DNA from: WJMT01 sp964624145
GTDB taxonomy: Bacteria; Acidobacteriota; Aminicenantia; Aminicenantales; Aminicenantaceae
Reading direction: 5' to 3'
DNA: 64,000 bases
Assembly (NCBI GenBank): GCA_964624145.1
Contig: CAZUXT010000011.1
Location: forward strand, 1-64,000
The notes under the pieces are model-generated. The model did not search any database. It was not told the DNA's origin and was given only the letters and a program-made list of their open reading frames with translations. Position 1 is the first letter of the stretch. Each line of letters starts with the position of its first letter. Below, one piece after another: positions 1-8,625 of the stretch. The position numbers and the translations under genes were made by a program.

Positions 1-111
1 GAGCCGAGGAATAAGCTGATTTTACTCGCTGGGAAAAATCAGCGGGCTGAAGAACTTGCCAGCCTGATGAAGGTTAAAAGCATCAGGCCACACCTGAATT
101 TTGCTTCATGA
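1..111 (+). CDS. C-terminal end of an unidentified protein (partial)
   Basis: Frame 1 is open from the left edge to a TGA at 109-111 and gives 36 residues ending in HLNFAS. The piece has a short hydrophobic stretch (LILLAG) followed by a charged helix, as at the end of a Rossmann-like domain, for example in a glycosyltransferase. That resemblance is weak and I do not assign a family. It lies 65 bases upstream of the acyl-CoA synthetase start, on the same strand, with a possible promoter in between. Confidence 0.5.
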   Translation, partial: EPRNKLILLAGKNQRAEELASLMKVKSIRPHLNFAS

Positions 112-120
112 TATTATTTC

Positions 121-150
121 TTGACTTTTTTGTGCGATAGAAAATAGAAT
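121..150 (+). promoter_or_regulatory. Candidate sigma-70 promoter of the acyl-CoA synthetase gene
   Basis: TTGACT at 121-126 and TAGAAT at 145-150 are 18 bases apart. Transcription would start near 157, about 20 bases before the ATG at 177. Confidence 0.45.
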
Positions 151-176
151 TGAGCCATCGTTTGAAGGAGGATAAT

Positions 177-1955
177 ATGGTTGATACACTGGCTCAATTG
201 TTTTTAAATACCATTAAATCATTTCCCAAAGATGATTTAATGCTTTATAAGAAAGTCGGGGAATATAAGCCCATATCAACGAAGGAATTCGGAGACAAAG
301 TCATTCATCTTTCCCTGGGTCTCAAAGAACTGGGTTTGAGTAAAGGAGACAAACTGGCGCTTCTTGCCGAAAACAGCCCGGAATGGGTTATGACGGATCT
401 CGCTACTTTGTGTCTCGGACGGATAACCGTTCCGATATACACTTCTCTTGTCCCGGAGCAGATCAAGTACATAGTCAATGATTCAGATGCAAAAGTTGTT
501 GTTTGTTCGGATCTCTCTCTTTGGGAAAAAGTGAAAGCTGTTAAAGAAAAGATGCAAAACGTCGAGTATTTTTTAATAATGGGTGATGAAGCTCCAGAGG
601 GAACCATGCTTCTATCTGAGGTCATTGAGAAAGGAAAGAAATTAAATGAAAAAGATCCCTCACTTTTTGAAAAATCAGCGTTTGAGATCAAGCCTGAGGA
701 TACGGCTTCCATTATTTATACTTCCGGCACAACAGGGACACCCAAGGGAGTGATTCTCTCCCATTCTAATTTCATAAGCAACAGCAAGGCCACATCAGAT
801 ATCATTAAGTTCACCTCTAAAGACTATGTTCTTTCTTTCCTTCCCTTATCCCATGTTCTGGAGCGCATGGTCACTTTCACTTATTTATACAAAGGTTGTT
901 CTATTGCCTACGCAGAGAGCGTTGAAACAGTGGCTGAAAATCTTTTGGAGGTAAGACCGCATATAATGGTCAGTGTTCCCAGGGTCTTTGAGAAGATTTA
1001 TGCAAAGGTCATGGATACGGTCCTTGAAGGCTCGGCGTTAAAGAAAAAAATATTTTTCTGGGGCGTTAAGACAGGAAAAGCGCATGCTCAGAAGGAATTA
1101 AATAAGGAAAAAATTTCAAAGTGGCTGAAATTTAAAAGAAATATAGCTGATAAACTTGTCTTTTCTAAGATTGTCAGCAAGACAGGCGGAAGAGTCAGGT
1201 TTTTTGTTTCCGGAGGTGCTCCTCTTTCAAAGGATATCGCTGAATTTTTCTACGGCATGGGGCTTGTTGTCCTTGAGGGATATGGATTAACCGAGACCTC
1301 TCCTGTCATTGCAGTGAATACTTTTGAGGAGATAAGGTTCGGTTCAGTTGGAAAACCTATTCCCGGAGTCGAAGTGAAGATAGCTGATGATGGTGAGATC
1401 TTAACCAGAGGTCCCCATGTGATGAAGGAGTATTATAAGAAAGAGGAAGAGACCCGTGATACTATTAAGGAGGGTTGGCTTCATACCGGAGATATTGGGC
1501 ATCTGGATGAAGACAATTTTCTCTACATTACCGACAGGAAAAAAGATATCATTGTTACGGCCGGAGGGAAAAATATAGCTCCACAGATGATAGAGAATCA
1601 ATTAAAAACAAATCCCTTTATATCAAATATTGTGGTTTTAGGAGACAGAAAAAAGTTTGTTTCCGCTCTCATAGTCCCTGAATTTGAAAAGCTTACGGAG
1701 TACGCAAAAGCCAGTAACATTGAGTACACATCCGTTCAAGACCTGATTAAAAATGAAAAGATCCTTAATTTCATGATGTCGGAAATAGAAAGGTATTCAA
1801 CGAATTTCGCTTCTTATGAAAGAATCAAGAAAATAGTCCTGCTTGACAGAGATTTTGAAATAGAAAAAGGGGAGCTGACTCCTTCGTTAAAAGTGAAAAG
1901 AAATATTGTTGAAGAAAAATACAATGACCTCATAGACAAACTGTATCAGGATTGA
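177..1955 (+). CDS. Long-chain acyl-CoA synthetase (AMP-forming)
   Basis: Activates fatty acids to acyl-CoA through an acyl-adenylate. The family hallmarks are all visible: the P-loop-like YTSGTTGTPKGV near residue 190, the GYGLTETSP motif near 370, the TGD motif, and YITDRKKDIIVTAGGKNIAP in the hinge and C-terminal domain. It ends with an LTPSLKVKR segment carrying the late conserved lysine region. At about 592 residues it has the usual length of the COG1022 (FAA1-like) branch. I chose ATG 177 because AAGGAGG lies 6 bases upstream; a TTG at 150 is in frame but lacks such a site. The end overlaps the convergent zinc-ribbon gene by 10 bases. Substrate chain length cannot be read from sequence. 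Confidence 0.93.
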   Translation: MVDTLAQLFLNTIKSFPKDDLMLYKKVGEYKPISTKEFGDKVIHLSLGLKELGLSKGDKLALLAENSPEWVMTDLATLCLGRITVPIYTSLVPEQIKYIVNDSDAKVVVCSDLSLWEKVKAVKEKMQNVEYFLIMGDEAPEGTMLLSEVIEKGKKLNEKDPSLFEKSAFEIKPEDTASIIYTSGTTGTPKGVILSHSNFISNSKATSDIIKFTSKDYVLSFLPLSHVLERMVTFTYLYKGCSIAYAESVETVAENLLEVRPHIMVSVPRVFEKIYAKVMDTVLEGSALKKKIFFWGVKTGKAHAQKELNKEKISKWLKFKRNIADKLVFSKIVSKTGGRVRFFVSGGAPLSKDIAEFFYGMGLVVLEGYGLTETSPVIAVNTFEEIRFGSVGKPIPGVEVKIADDGEILTRGPHVMKEYYKKEEETRDTIKEGWLHTGDIGHLDEDNFLYITDRKKDIIVTAGGKNIAPQMIENQLKTNPFISNIVVLGDRKKFVSALIVPEFEKLTEYAKASNIEYTSVQDLIKNEKILNFMMSEIERYSTNFASYERIKKIVLLDRDFEIEKGELTPSLKVKRNIVEEKYNDLIDKLYQD

Positions 1956-2656
1956 TCTTTCCAGTAGAGTATTCTACCGCAGTTTTCACACAATATGATT
2001 TTTTTTGCTTCTTTTAATTCATTGAGAACCTGGGGGCGGATGCGTATTTGACATATAGAACAGAAATCATCTGTAACAGGTGAAAGAGCTATGCCGCTGT
2101 TGCCCTTGTATGTATTTTGATAGAGATTTAACAGATCATCCGGTATCTCTGGTTCTACCTCAGCTTTTTCTTTGATGAGATTCTGCTGTTCTTCTTCCAT
2201 TTCATTGCTTTTCTTTATGAGTTCTTCTTTTTCCTTTGAGAACATCTGTTCGTCTTTGTTCGCTTTTAATTCCGCTGTTTTGATTTCTGATTCAATATCG
2301 TCTGAAGCCAGCATCTCACTTATGATTTCCTCTTCCAGATTTTCTACCTTATTTTTGGCGTTTTCGATCTCTTTGAGAAGAGAACTGTATTCTTTATTGG
2401 TCTTGACATCATTAAGCTGACGTTGAAACTTGGCCATGTTTGCTTTTACGTCCTCTACCTCAGAGTCGAGTTCTCTCCGCTTTTTTTGGTTCTGGGAGAG
2501 CTTTTCCTTATGGCTTTGAACAGCCAAAAAGCTCTCTTCGATCTTTCTGTCGATATCGTTTATTTGGGAGGGTGTTTTTTCAAGGAAAAGAGTGATGTCC
2601 TTTATTTTTGCATCGATGTCCTGAAGTTTGATCAAGTATTTAAAGTTGTTATCCAC
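1946..2656 (-). CDS. Coiled-coil protein with C-terminal C4 zinc ribbon (COG1579 type)
   Basis: A 236-residue cytoplasmic protein. Residues about 10-180 are a long charged coiled coil rich in Glu, Lys and Leu. The C-terminus is a zinc ribbon with CSIC (Cys199, Cys202) and CENC (Cys223, Cys226). This layout is that of the COG1579 family; its molecular role is unsettled, with scaffolding or nucleic-acid contact the usual suggestions. The start is GTG at 2656, preceded by AGAGGA at a good distance; the ATG two bases upstream is out of frame. It lies downstream of tRNA-Ile and rpoD on the same strand and its 3' end overlaps the convergent acyl-CoA synthetase. Confidence 0.88.
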   Translation of the reverse strand: MDNNFKYLIKLQDIDAKIKDITLFLEKTPSQINDIDRKIEESFLAVQSHKEKLSQNQKKRRELDSEVEDVKANMAKFQRQLNDVKTNKEYSSLLKEIENAKNKVENLEEEIISEMLASDDIESEIKTAELKANKDEQMFSKEKEELIKKSNEMEEEQQNLIKEKAEVEPEIPDDLLNLYQNTYKGNSGIALSPVTDDFCSICQIRIRPQVLNELKEAKKIILCENCGRILYWKDQS

Positions 2657-2676
2657 ATCTTTTCCTCTTGAGGAAA

Positions 2677-2749
2677 TGGGCCTACCAGGATTCGAACCTG
2701 GGACCGACCGGTTATGAGCCGGTGGCTCTGGCCGCTGAGCTATAGGCCC
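2677..2749 (-). tRNA. tRNA-Ile(CAT), the lysidine-modified isoleucine 2 tRNA (elongator Met less likely)
   Basis: A 73-base cloverleaf with a 7-bp acceptor stem (GGGCCTA with TAGGCCC), a D arm, a 5-bp anticodon stem, the loop CTCATAA with anticodon CAT, and a GTTCGAATC T loop. No CCA is encoded. The CTCATAA loop is typical of tRNA-Ile2, whose C34 is converted to lysidine by TilS; bacterial elongator tRNA-Met usually has TTCATAC or TTCATAA. I cannot exclude Met by eye. Confidence 0.9.
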
Positions 2750-2757
2750 TCCGCTTA

Positions 2758-2786
2758 TTTATAGCAAATCTCTTAAATCAAGTCAA
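2758..2786 (-). promoter_or_regulatory. Promoter of tRNA-Ile(CAT)
   Basis: On the minus strand TTGACT (2781-2786) and TATAAA (2758-2763) are separated by 17 bases. The -10 box ends 9 bases before the tRNA 5' end, so the tRNA has its own promoter behind rpoD. Confidence 0.7.
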
Positions 2787-2810
2787 TGAAACTGGTCAAT
2801 AAGAGGGAGG

Positions 2811-4433
2811 CTATTCCTGTTTTTCTTCGATGAAAGACTGCAGTTTCTTACTTCGTGTGGGGTGTTTAAGTTTTCTCAGGGCTTTTGCTTCTATTTGCCT
2901 GATCCTTTCACGAGTGACTTTAAACTGCTGGCCCACTTCTTCAAGAGTGTGTTCGTTCCCATCGCCCAGGCCAAATCTCATCTTTAATACTTTGGCCTCT
3001 CTTTGGGTGAGGGATTTGAGAGCTTCATCTATTTGTTCTCTTAAATTGATACTGATGACCTTATCAGGAGGGGACTGCATTATTTTATCTTCAATGAAAT
3101 CGCCGAGATGGCTATCTTCTTCTTCTCCGATAGGTGTTTCCAGAGAAATGGGCTCCTGAGCTATTTTTATGATTTTCCTGACCTTATTGATAGGCATATC
3201 CATTCTTTCCGCGATTTCTTGAGAAGAAGGCTCTCTTCCTATTTCCTGGACAAGGTCTCTGGATATTCTTATAAGCTTGTTTATGGTTTCAATCATGTGA
3301 ACGGGGATTCTTATGGTTCTGGCCTGGTCAGCAATGGCTCTGGTAATGGCTTGGCGTATCCACCATGTGGCATATGTGGAGAATTTGTATCCGCGCCTGT
3401 ATTCGAATTTATCCACTGCTTTCATCAAACCCATGTTCCCTTCCTGTATCAGGTCCAAAAACTGAAGCCCCCGGTTGCTGTATTTCTTTGCAATGGATAC
3501 GACGAGTCTTAGATTGGCGGCGACCAGTTCTTTTTTTGCTTGATCGCTTATCTTTTCTCCGGTAGTGATAGAACGAAGTGTTTTTCTCAATCCTTGAGAG
3601 TCAAATCCGACTTCTCTGTGTATTTTTTTTATCTGGTTATCGACTTCTTTGATTTTTTCGTCAATTTCCTTTCTTTTTCTATTACTTCTCGTTCTTTTAT
3701 AGGAAACCTTTAATTCTTCCTTATATTCTTCCAGGCTGTTTATTCTCTCCAGCTTCTCTCGAAGCACGTTAATGAGTGTTTCTTCAAATTCAGGCTTGAT
3801 GAACTCATTGATGATACTGCCTATTTCAACGATGATGCGGCCTCTGGAAAAATTGTATTTTTTGGCTTTTGGTATCTTACTTAATTTTTTATCCAGGAGT
3901 CTTATTCGTTTGATATTTTCCCTTATAGCTCTTTTCTGCTCTTCGATTTTTTTTGCATCCAGATATTCTTCCCTGTAATCAAACATGCGCTGGGCAAACT
4001 CAGTGTCTTTTTGAAGATGTTCTTCCAGTTCATATATTTTGGTCAGCACGAGCCGGGTCCTTGAAAGGGCTTTGAATACTATCTTTTCTCCTCTTTCTAT
4101 TTGTTTGGCTATAGTGACTTCCCCCTCTCTCGTCAGAAGAGAGATGTTTCCCATTTCTCTCAAGTAAAGTTTAACCGGATCGGTCGTTCTTTCGAGGTCT
4201 TCTAAGGAGAGGATTTCGCTTTTTTTCCTTTTAGGGGCTTTTTTTCTGCGTTTTTCGAGAATTTTAACACCGAATTCATCCAGAGAATTGACAAATTCGT
4301 TGAATTTTTTATTTGTTCTTGATTTATCCTGGAAAACATCATCGATTTCTTTAAAAAGAAGATACCCTTTTTCCCTTCCTTTTGAGATCAAGCTTGTAAT
4401 TTCATCCTTATGTTCCTTTTTGATATCAGTCAA
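2811..4433 (-). CDS. rpoD: Primary RNA polymerase sigma factor (sigma-70, RpoD)
   Basis: The housekeeping sigma factor for -35/-10 promoter recognition. At 540 residues it has a short N-terminal acidic region 1.1, region 1.2 (DPVKLYLREMG near residue 80), a non-conserved charged insert, and the core region 2 (DLIQEGNMGLMKAVDKFEY, then YATWWIRQAITRAI). Region 3 follows, then region 4 with the helix-turn-helix VTRERIRQIEAKALRKLKHP near the end. The start is TTG at 4433 with AGGAGA 6 bases upstream. It follows dnaG by 25 bases, the familiar dnaG-rpoD macromolecular-synthesis arrangement. The TTGACA/TATAAT-like boxes in this window agree with such a sigma factor. Confidence 0.97.
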   Translation of the reverse strand: MTDIKKEHKDEITSLISKGREKGYLLFKEIDDVFQDKSRTNKKFNEFVNSLDEFGVKILEKRRKKAPKRKKSEILSLEDLERTTDPVKLYLREMGNISLLTREGEVTIAKQIERGEKIVFKALSRTRLVLTKIYELEEHLQKDTEFAQRMFDYREEYLDAKKIEEQKRAIRENIKRIRLLDKKLSKIPKAKKYNFSRGRIIVEIGSIINEFIKPEFEETLINVLREKLERINSLEEYKEELKVSYKRTRSNRKRKEIDEKIKEVDNQIKKIHREVGFDSQGLRKTLRSITTGEKISDQAKKELVAANLRLVVSIAKKYSNRGLQFLDLIQEGNMGLMKAVDKFEYRRGYKFSTYATWWIRQAITRAIADQARTIRIPVHMIETINKLIRISRDLVQEIGREPSSQEIAERMDMPINKVRKIIKIAQEPISLETPIGEEEDSHLGDFIEDKIMQSPPDKVISINLREQIDEALKSLTQREAKVLKMRFGLGDGNEHTLEEVGQQFKVTRERIRQIEAKALRKLKHPTRSKKLQSFIEEKQE

Positions 4434-4458
4434 TTTATTCTCCTGTCACGGGATACTG

Positions 4459-6198
4459 TCATGTTTTTTCATTATTAAGCGAGAGGGCGCATATTCTTTT
4501 TTGTAAATTATTTATCTCCTTCACAATGATATCTTTTTTTTCACTTTCTCCCATATTTTTGAGTCTGTATTGGAGTTCTTTGACGCGTATTGAAAGAACG
4601 AACTGTCTTAAAGTCGCAAGGCAGTCTTCAGCTTCCGCAAGGCTTGGGGGATGGGCCTCCTCCATCAGGATTTCGGTGAGCGCACTGAAAAGAGAGGGAT
4701 CGAGCTTTTCTTTGAGCTCAATGATTTTAGAGCTGGTAGGGGATTTTCCTTTTTTAAAAAATTTCGAGAATATCTGGAATATGGGTTCGCTTTTCAGGCC
4801 TTTATAATCTTCTTCCTCAATATTTTCAAAGAGTCGGATGGCGATATCTCCGTTATTGAATAGGATCTGGAGGAGTCTTTTTTCAGCGTTAAGAGTCTTG
4901 GTTATTTGATTCTTGCCAGTGTCCGCATATTTTTTCTGTATAATTTTCCTCATCTCCTGTTCGTCTATAAATAGATATTCGCTTGTTTTTTTTATATATT
5001 CGCTCAGAGCAATGGAATCAGGTATGGTTTTAAGGCTTTCCCATATATGCCGGGCGGCCTGTGCCTTGTTCTCAGGATCATCAAGTCTTTTGTCTTTTGT
5101 GTATTCCCGGATAAGGAATCGGAGGCCGGAAGGGCTTTCCGTAGTAAGGGATTTGAATTTTTCAGGACCGTTCTTTGTTATGTAGTTATCCGGATCCTGG
5201 CCTTTGGGAAAACAGATGACCTGCGTTCTTATCCCCTGTGCAAAACAGAGGGAAACAGCCCTGCATGCCGCTTTTTTCCCGGCATCGTCAGGGTCATAAG
5301 CTATGGCTATGTTTCGTGTAAACCGGGATGCCAGGGCAGCCTGGTTTTCGGTCAGACTCGTTCCCAGAGAGGCGGCATCGTTCGTGATCCCTCTTTGATA
5401 CAAAGAGAGAAAATCCGTATAACCTTCAACAAGGATCATCTGTTTGCTCTCTCTTACGGATTCCTTGGAAAAATTCAAACCATAGAGGATCTGTCCCTTT
5501 GTGTATATAGGTGAATCAGGGGAGTTGAGGTATTTTGACTTATCATTGAAAAGTGTCCGCCCGCCGAAGGCCACAGCTTTTCCTGAAACATCCAGTATGG
5601 GGAACATGATTCTTCCTCTGAATCTGTCATAGAAACCCTGTCCGTCTTTTCGGCGCATCACTAATCCTGTTTTTTCCACGAGTTTGATATCCGTGTTTTT
5701 TTGTTTAAAGTATTTCACTAAAGAATCCCATGAGTTTTGAGCGTAACCGATTTTAAATGTATCGATGGTATCTGTGGAGATATCTCTTTTTTTTAAGTAT
5801 TCGAGAGCGTTTTTCCCTTCCCGGGTATTGAACAAGTTCTTTTTATAAAAGGCCAGGGCATCGCTTGTGATCTTTAAGAGCTTTTCTTTTATGCTTTGAG
5901 CTTTAGGCGATAGTCTTTTTTGGGGAAGTTCTATATTGTATTTTTCGGCCAAATAGCGGACAGCTTCCGGGAAACTGAGGCTTTCTTTTTCCATAATAAG
6001 AGTAAAGATGTCTCCGCCGGCACCGCAGCCAAAGCAGTGGAAAAGCTGTTTGTCTTCATCGACCATGAAGGACGGAGTTTTTTCCGAATGAAACGGACAG
6101 AGACCTATAAACCGGCTTCCTCTCTTTTTTAAGCTCGTATACTGAGAAGCTATTTCAACTATACTTGCTCTTTGTCTTATTTGTTCAACCGCGTCCAT
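4459..6198 (-). CDS. dnaG: DNA primase DnaG
   Basis: Synthesises RNA primers at the replication fork. The N-terminal CHC2 zinc finger is intact (Cys34, His37, Cys55, Cys58). The TOPRIM core shows VEGYTD near residue 260 and DPDDAGKKA near 305, the acidic metal ligands. A divergent helical C-terminal region (about 430-579) would bind DnaB helicase. Length 579 is normal. The ATG at 6198 has no obvious Shine-Dalgarno sequence. It is co-directional with rpoD and 25 bases upstream of it. A 53-bp MITE-like repeat sits just upstream, at 6233-6285. Confidence 0.97.
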   Translation of the reverse strand: MDAVEQIRQRASIVEIASQYTSLKKRGSRFIGLCPFHSEKTPSFMVDEDKQLFHCFGCGAGGDIFTLIMEKESLSFPEAVRYLAEKYNIELPQKRLSPKAQSIKEKLLKITSDALAFYKKNLFNTREGKNALEYLKKRDISTDTIDTFKIGYAQNSWDSLVKYFKQKNTDIKLVEKTGLVMRRKDGQGFYDRFRGRIMFPILDVSGKAVAFGGRTLFNDKSKYLNSPDSPIYTKGQILYGLNFSKESVRESKQMILVEGYTDFLSLYQRGITNDAASLGTSLTENQAALASRFTRNIAIAYDPDDAGKKAACRAVSLCFAQGIRTQVICFPKGQDPDNYITKNGPEKFKSLTTESPSGLRFLIREYTKDKRLDDPENKAQAARHIWESLKTIPDSIALSEYIKKTSEYLFIDEQEMRKIIQKKYADTGKNQITKTLNAEKRLLQILFNNGDIAIRLFENIEEEDYKGLKSEPIFQIFSKFFKKGKSPTSSKIIELKEKLDPSLFSALTEILMEEAHPPSLAEAEDCLATLRQFVLSIRVKELQYRLKNMGESEKKDIIVKEINNLQKRICALSLNNEKT

Positions 6199-6232
6199 TT
6201 ATATACCGATTTATTACCTTCTCAATTGTCTA

Positions 6233-6285
6233 ACCTGAATCATTCATAAAAAAATGGCGATGAGCATTTTGTGAATAATCCAGGT
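6233..6285. repeat. Short MITE-like element with inverted ends, 53 bp
   Basis: The ends ACCTGAATCATTCA and, inverted, ACCTGGATTATTCAC are imperfect inverted repeats. The left 38 bases match the left end of the 254-bp element at 36358-36611 with only a few mismatches, and the right end TTGTGAATAATCCAGGT matches its right end exactly. It looks like an internally deleted copy of the same element. It lies in the dnaG leader. Confidence 0.6.
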
Positions 6286-6357
6286 CTAATAAAATATAGG
6301 TTTGGTTGTCTGTAATGTCAAGGTTCATAAGATAGATTATCAGATGATATTATTATA

Positions 6358-7191
6358 TTATGCGATCTCACAGAATTCTTTGTTTTCCGTAAGGAAACGG
6401 ACGGCTTTTAAATGGAGGCTGTGGCCGGCTCTTTCTGCTTTGAAATGACCGGATAATCTGCCATCCAAAAGAGAGAGGTCACCAATAAAGTCGAGTATTT
6501 TGTGTCTCACGAATTCGTCATGAAATCTTAAAGGTCCGTTTACGATCTTTTCGCCGTCAAGGACTATGGTATTGTCAAAAGAGCTTCCTAAAGCCAGTTT
6601 CTTTTTTCTCAGCATCGCCGCATCTTTGAGGAATCCAAAAGTTCTGGCCGGAGCGATCTCTTCTCGAAAGGTATCCCGGTTTATTTTCAAGCTCAATTCC
6701 TGCCTTCCTATGAAGGGGTGGTCATATTTTATGATATAGGTTATTTTAAAATCATTACCGGGCGTGCCGCATACAGATGCCTTTTCTTCTTTGATCTGGA
6801 ACGGTTTTATTATGGATATTGACCTTTTTTTCATATTAAGAGTTTCGGCACCTGCTTTTTCTACGGCATCACAAAAGGCCACAGCGCTTCCGTCAAAAAT
6901 CGGCATTTCCTCTTCATCTAATTTTATAAGGACGCTGTTGATTCCGTATACAAACAGGACGGCCATGAGATGTTCGATGGTTCTTATTTTCATATCTCCG
7001 CTTATGAGCGATGAACTGTGCATGGATTGTATTTTCCCTATATCAAGCTCCACGGAAGCATCCCCTCTGTCTTTTCTTTGAAAGAGGATTTTCCCTGATT
7101 CTGAGGGGCAGATCCAGAGGTTGACATTCTTACCTGAATGCACTCCCGTACCGCTCAAATGGACCTGTTTGCGGATTGTTTTCTTGAACAT
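6358..7191 (-). CDS. lpxC: UDP-3-O-acyl-N-acetylglucosamine deacetylase LpxC
   Basis: Zinc-dependent deacetylase performing the committed step of lipid A synthesis. Visible family motifs are SGTGVHSGKNV near the N-terminus, IRTIEHLMAVL with the first zinc histidine, and HKILDFIGDLSLL plus AGHSLHLKA near the C-terminus, which supply the remaining zinc ligands and the catalytic histidine. Length 277 is slightly short but both LpxC folds are present. It shows that the organism makes lipid A. It is transcribed divergently from larB. The glmU and glmS genes that supply UDP-GlcNAc lie a short way off on the other strand. No clear ribosome binding site precedes the ATG. Confidence 0.95.
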   Translation of the reverse strand: MFKKTIRKQVHLSGTGVHSGKNVNLWICPSESGKILFQRKDRGDASVELDIGKIQSMHSSSLISGDMKIRTIEHLMAVLFVYGINSVLIKLDEEEMPIFDGSAVAFCDAVEKAGAETLNMKKRSISIIKPFQIKEEKASVCGTPGNDFKITYIIKYDHPFIGRQELSLKINRDTFREEIAPARTFGFLKDAAMLRKKKLALGSSFDNTIVLDGEKIVNGPLRFHDEFVRHKILDFIGDLSLLDGRLSGHFKAERAGHSLHLKAVRFLTENKEFCEIA

Positions 7192-7266
7192 AATTCAGGT
7201 TAATCATTCTAATACACACCGGATTTAAAATCCATAAGGAATATTCATATAAATTCATCCTGTTTT

Positions 7267-8031
7267 ATGCTAAAATCAAAAAAAATGAAGTCATATTTGA
7301 AACAAATATTGGAAAAGGTGGGAAAAGGAAGCCTCACCACAGAGGAAGCTCTGGATAAACTCAAGGATTATCCGTATCAGGACCTCACTTTTGCTAAGGT
7401 CGACCATCACAGGGAGCTGAGAAAAGGGGCACCGGAAGTGGTTTTGGGGATAGGAAAAAGTGTAAGCCAGATAAAGGATATCTCAAAACAGATCATAAAC
7501 AAAGGAAGCAGCCTCCTGGTGACCAAGGTCGATCAGGAGACATATGAGAATGTAAAAAAGGAAATCCCGGAATTGATGTATCATCCTTCCGCACGCCTTA
7601 TGTACCTCAAAGCTAAGGACGCTGTCCCGGGTAAAGGGAAGATCGCCGTTGTCACGGCCGGCACATCAGACATTTCCGTTGCAGAGGAAGCGGCTATCAC
7701 CTGTGAAGTCCTGGGGAATGAAATATACAGGATTTATGATGTCGGTGTCGCAGGGATTCACCGGCTGTTCGGGGAATACCATAAAATAAAGGATGCCCGG
7801 GTCATCATCGTGGTCGCGGGAATGGAAGGGGCTTTGCCCAGTGTGATAGCAGGCTTGACGTGCAGACCCATTATTGCTGTTCCCACAAGCATCGGATACG
7901 GAGCCAACCTGAAAGGAATAGCAGCGCTTCTTGCGATGCTGAATTCTTGTCCGGGAGGGGTTGCTGTGGTCAACATAGATAACGGCTTTGGAGCCGCGTA
8001 CACAGCAAGCTTGATAAACCATCTGCCTTAA
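7267..8031 (+). CDS. larB: LarB, nickel-pincer cofactor biosynthesis carboxylase
   Basis: LarB carboxylates and hydrolyses nicotinic acid adenine dinucleotide in the first step of making the nickel-pincer nucleotide of lactate racemase (LarA). The 254 residues include the family segment TFAKVDHHRELRKG near residue 37, then a PurE-like Rossmann domain with VTAGTSD, AEEA and YDVGVAGIHR, and the C-terminal GYGANLKGIAALLAML and CPGGVAVVNIDNGFGA. No larA, larC or larE is nearby, so the pathway must be completed elsewhere. ATG 7285 is an alternative start. It heads a co-directional run: TPR protein, glmU, glmS. Confidence 0.9.
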   Translation: MLKSKKMKSYLKQILEKVGKGSLTTEEALDKLKDYPYQDLTFAKVDHHRELRKGAPEVVLGIGKSVSQIKDISKQIINKGSSLLVTKVDQETYENVKKEIPELMYHPSARLMYLKAKDAVPGKGKIAVVTAGTSDISVAEEAAITCEVLGNEIYRIYDVGVAGIHRLFGEYHKIKDARVIIVVAGMEGALPSVIAGLTCRPIIAVPTSIGYGANLKGIAALLAMLNSCPGGVAVVNIDNGFGAAYTASLINHLP

Positions 8032-8110
8032 TCCCGGTCCACTTGTAAAATATGAGTTCATGAGATAAAATGTTTAAAATCAAAGTTTAACTTCATAATG
8101 GAGTCAAAAA

Positions 8111-8620
8111 TTGAATACAGAGAAAAAACAAACTTCCAAGAATGATTACCAGAAGGCTTTGTCTTCTTTCGGCAAAGCGATGAAATACTTTCATAAGGAT
8201 GATTTTGACAAAGCCAAAGAGTCCCTCAAAGATTTTGTCAAGAGTCACAGCGAAGAAAAGGAACTTTTGGACAGGGCCAAACTGTACCTGGAGATTATCA
8301 AGCAAAGAGGCACAAAGGACTCGATACCTCTTAAATCTTTTGAAGATTATTATCAATATGGAATCTTTCGTTTGAATCAGGGGCGGTATGAAGAAGCCGT
8401 AGATCTTTTTCAAAAAGCCAATAAAAAAGAATCCAATCAGGGAAAGGTTTATTATGCCATGGCCAATGCCTTTTGTCTTATGGGTGAAAGGGACAAATGC
8501 CTGGCAAACTTGAGGAAAGCTGTCAAACTGGATAAATTCTATGCCATATTGGCCCAAAATGAAGCTGATTTCAGCGAATTTATGGAAGACGAAGAATTTA
8601 GCAGTATATTTATTGAATAA
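8111..8620 (+). CDS. TPR-repeat protein
   Basis: A soluble 169-residue helical protein with no signal peptide. At least two or three tetratricopeptide-like units are visible: around residues 15-50 (FGKAMKYFHKDDFDKAKESL), 75-105 (YYQYGIFRLNQGRYEEAVDL) and 110-140 (YYAMANAFCLMGERDKCLAN). TPR proteins mediate protein contacts; no partner can be named. The start is TTG at 8111 with GGAG a few bases upstream. It sits 79 bases after larB and 5 bases before glmU, so it is probably co-transcribed with glmU. Confidence 0.8.
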   Translation: MNTEKKQTSKNDYQKALSSFGKAMKYFHKDDFDKAKESLKDFVKSHSEEKELLDRAKLYLEIIKQRGTKDSIPLKSFEDYYQYGIFRLNQGRYEEAVDLFQKANKKESNQGKVYYAMANAFCLMGERDKCLANLRKAVKLDKFYAILAQNEADFSEFMEDEEFSSIFIE

Positions 8621-8625
8621 AGATC

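Noticed and set aside
2677..2749. Reading the CAT tRNA as elongator or initiator tRNA-Met
   Set aside because: The initiator hallmarks (mismatch at the first acceptor pair, GGG/CCC in the anticodon stem) are absent, and the CTCATAA loop is typical of tRNA-Ile2; elongator Met remains possible.
5047..5514. A 155-codon open frame on the plus strand inside dnaG
   Set aside because: It is the antisense shadow of the DnaG TOPRIM region; it has no ribosome binding site and no domain.
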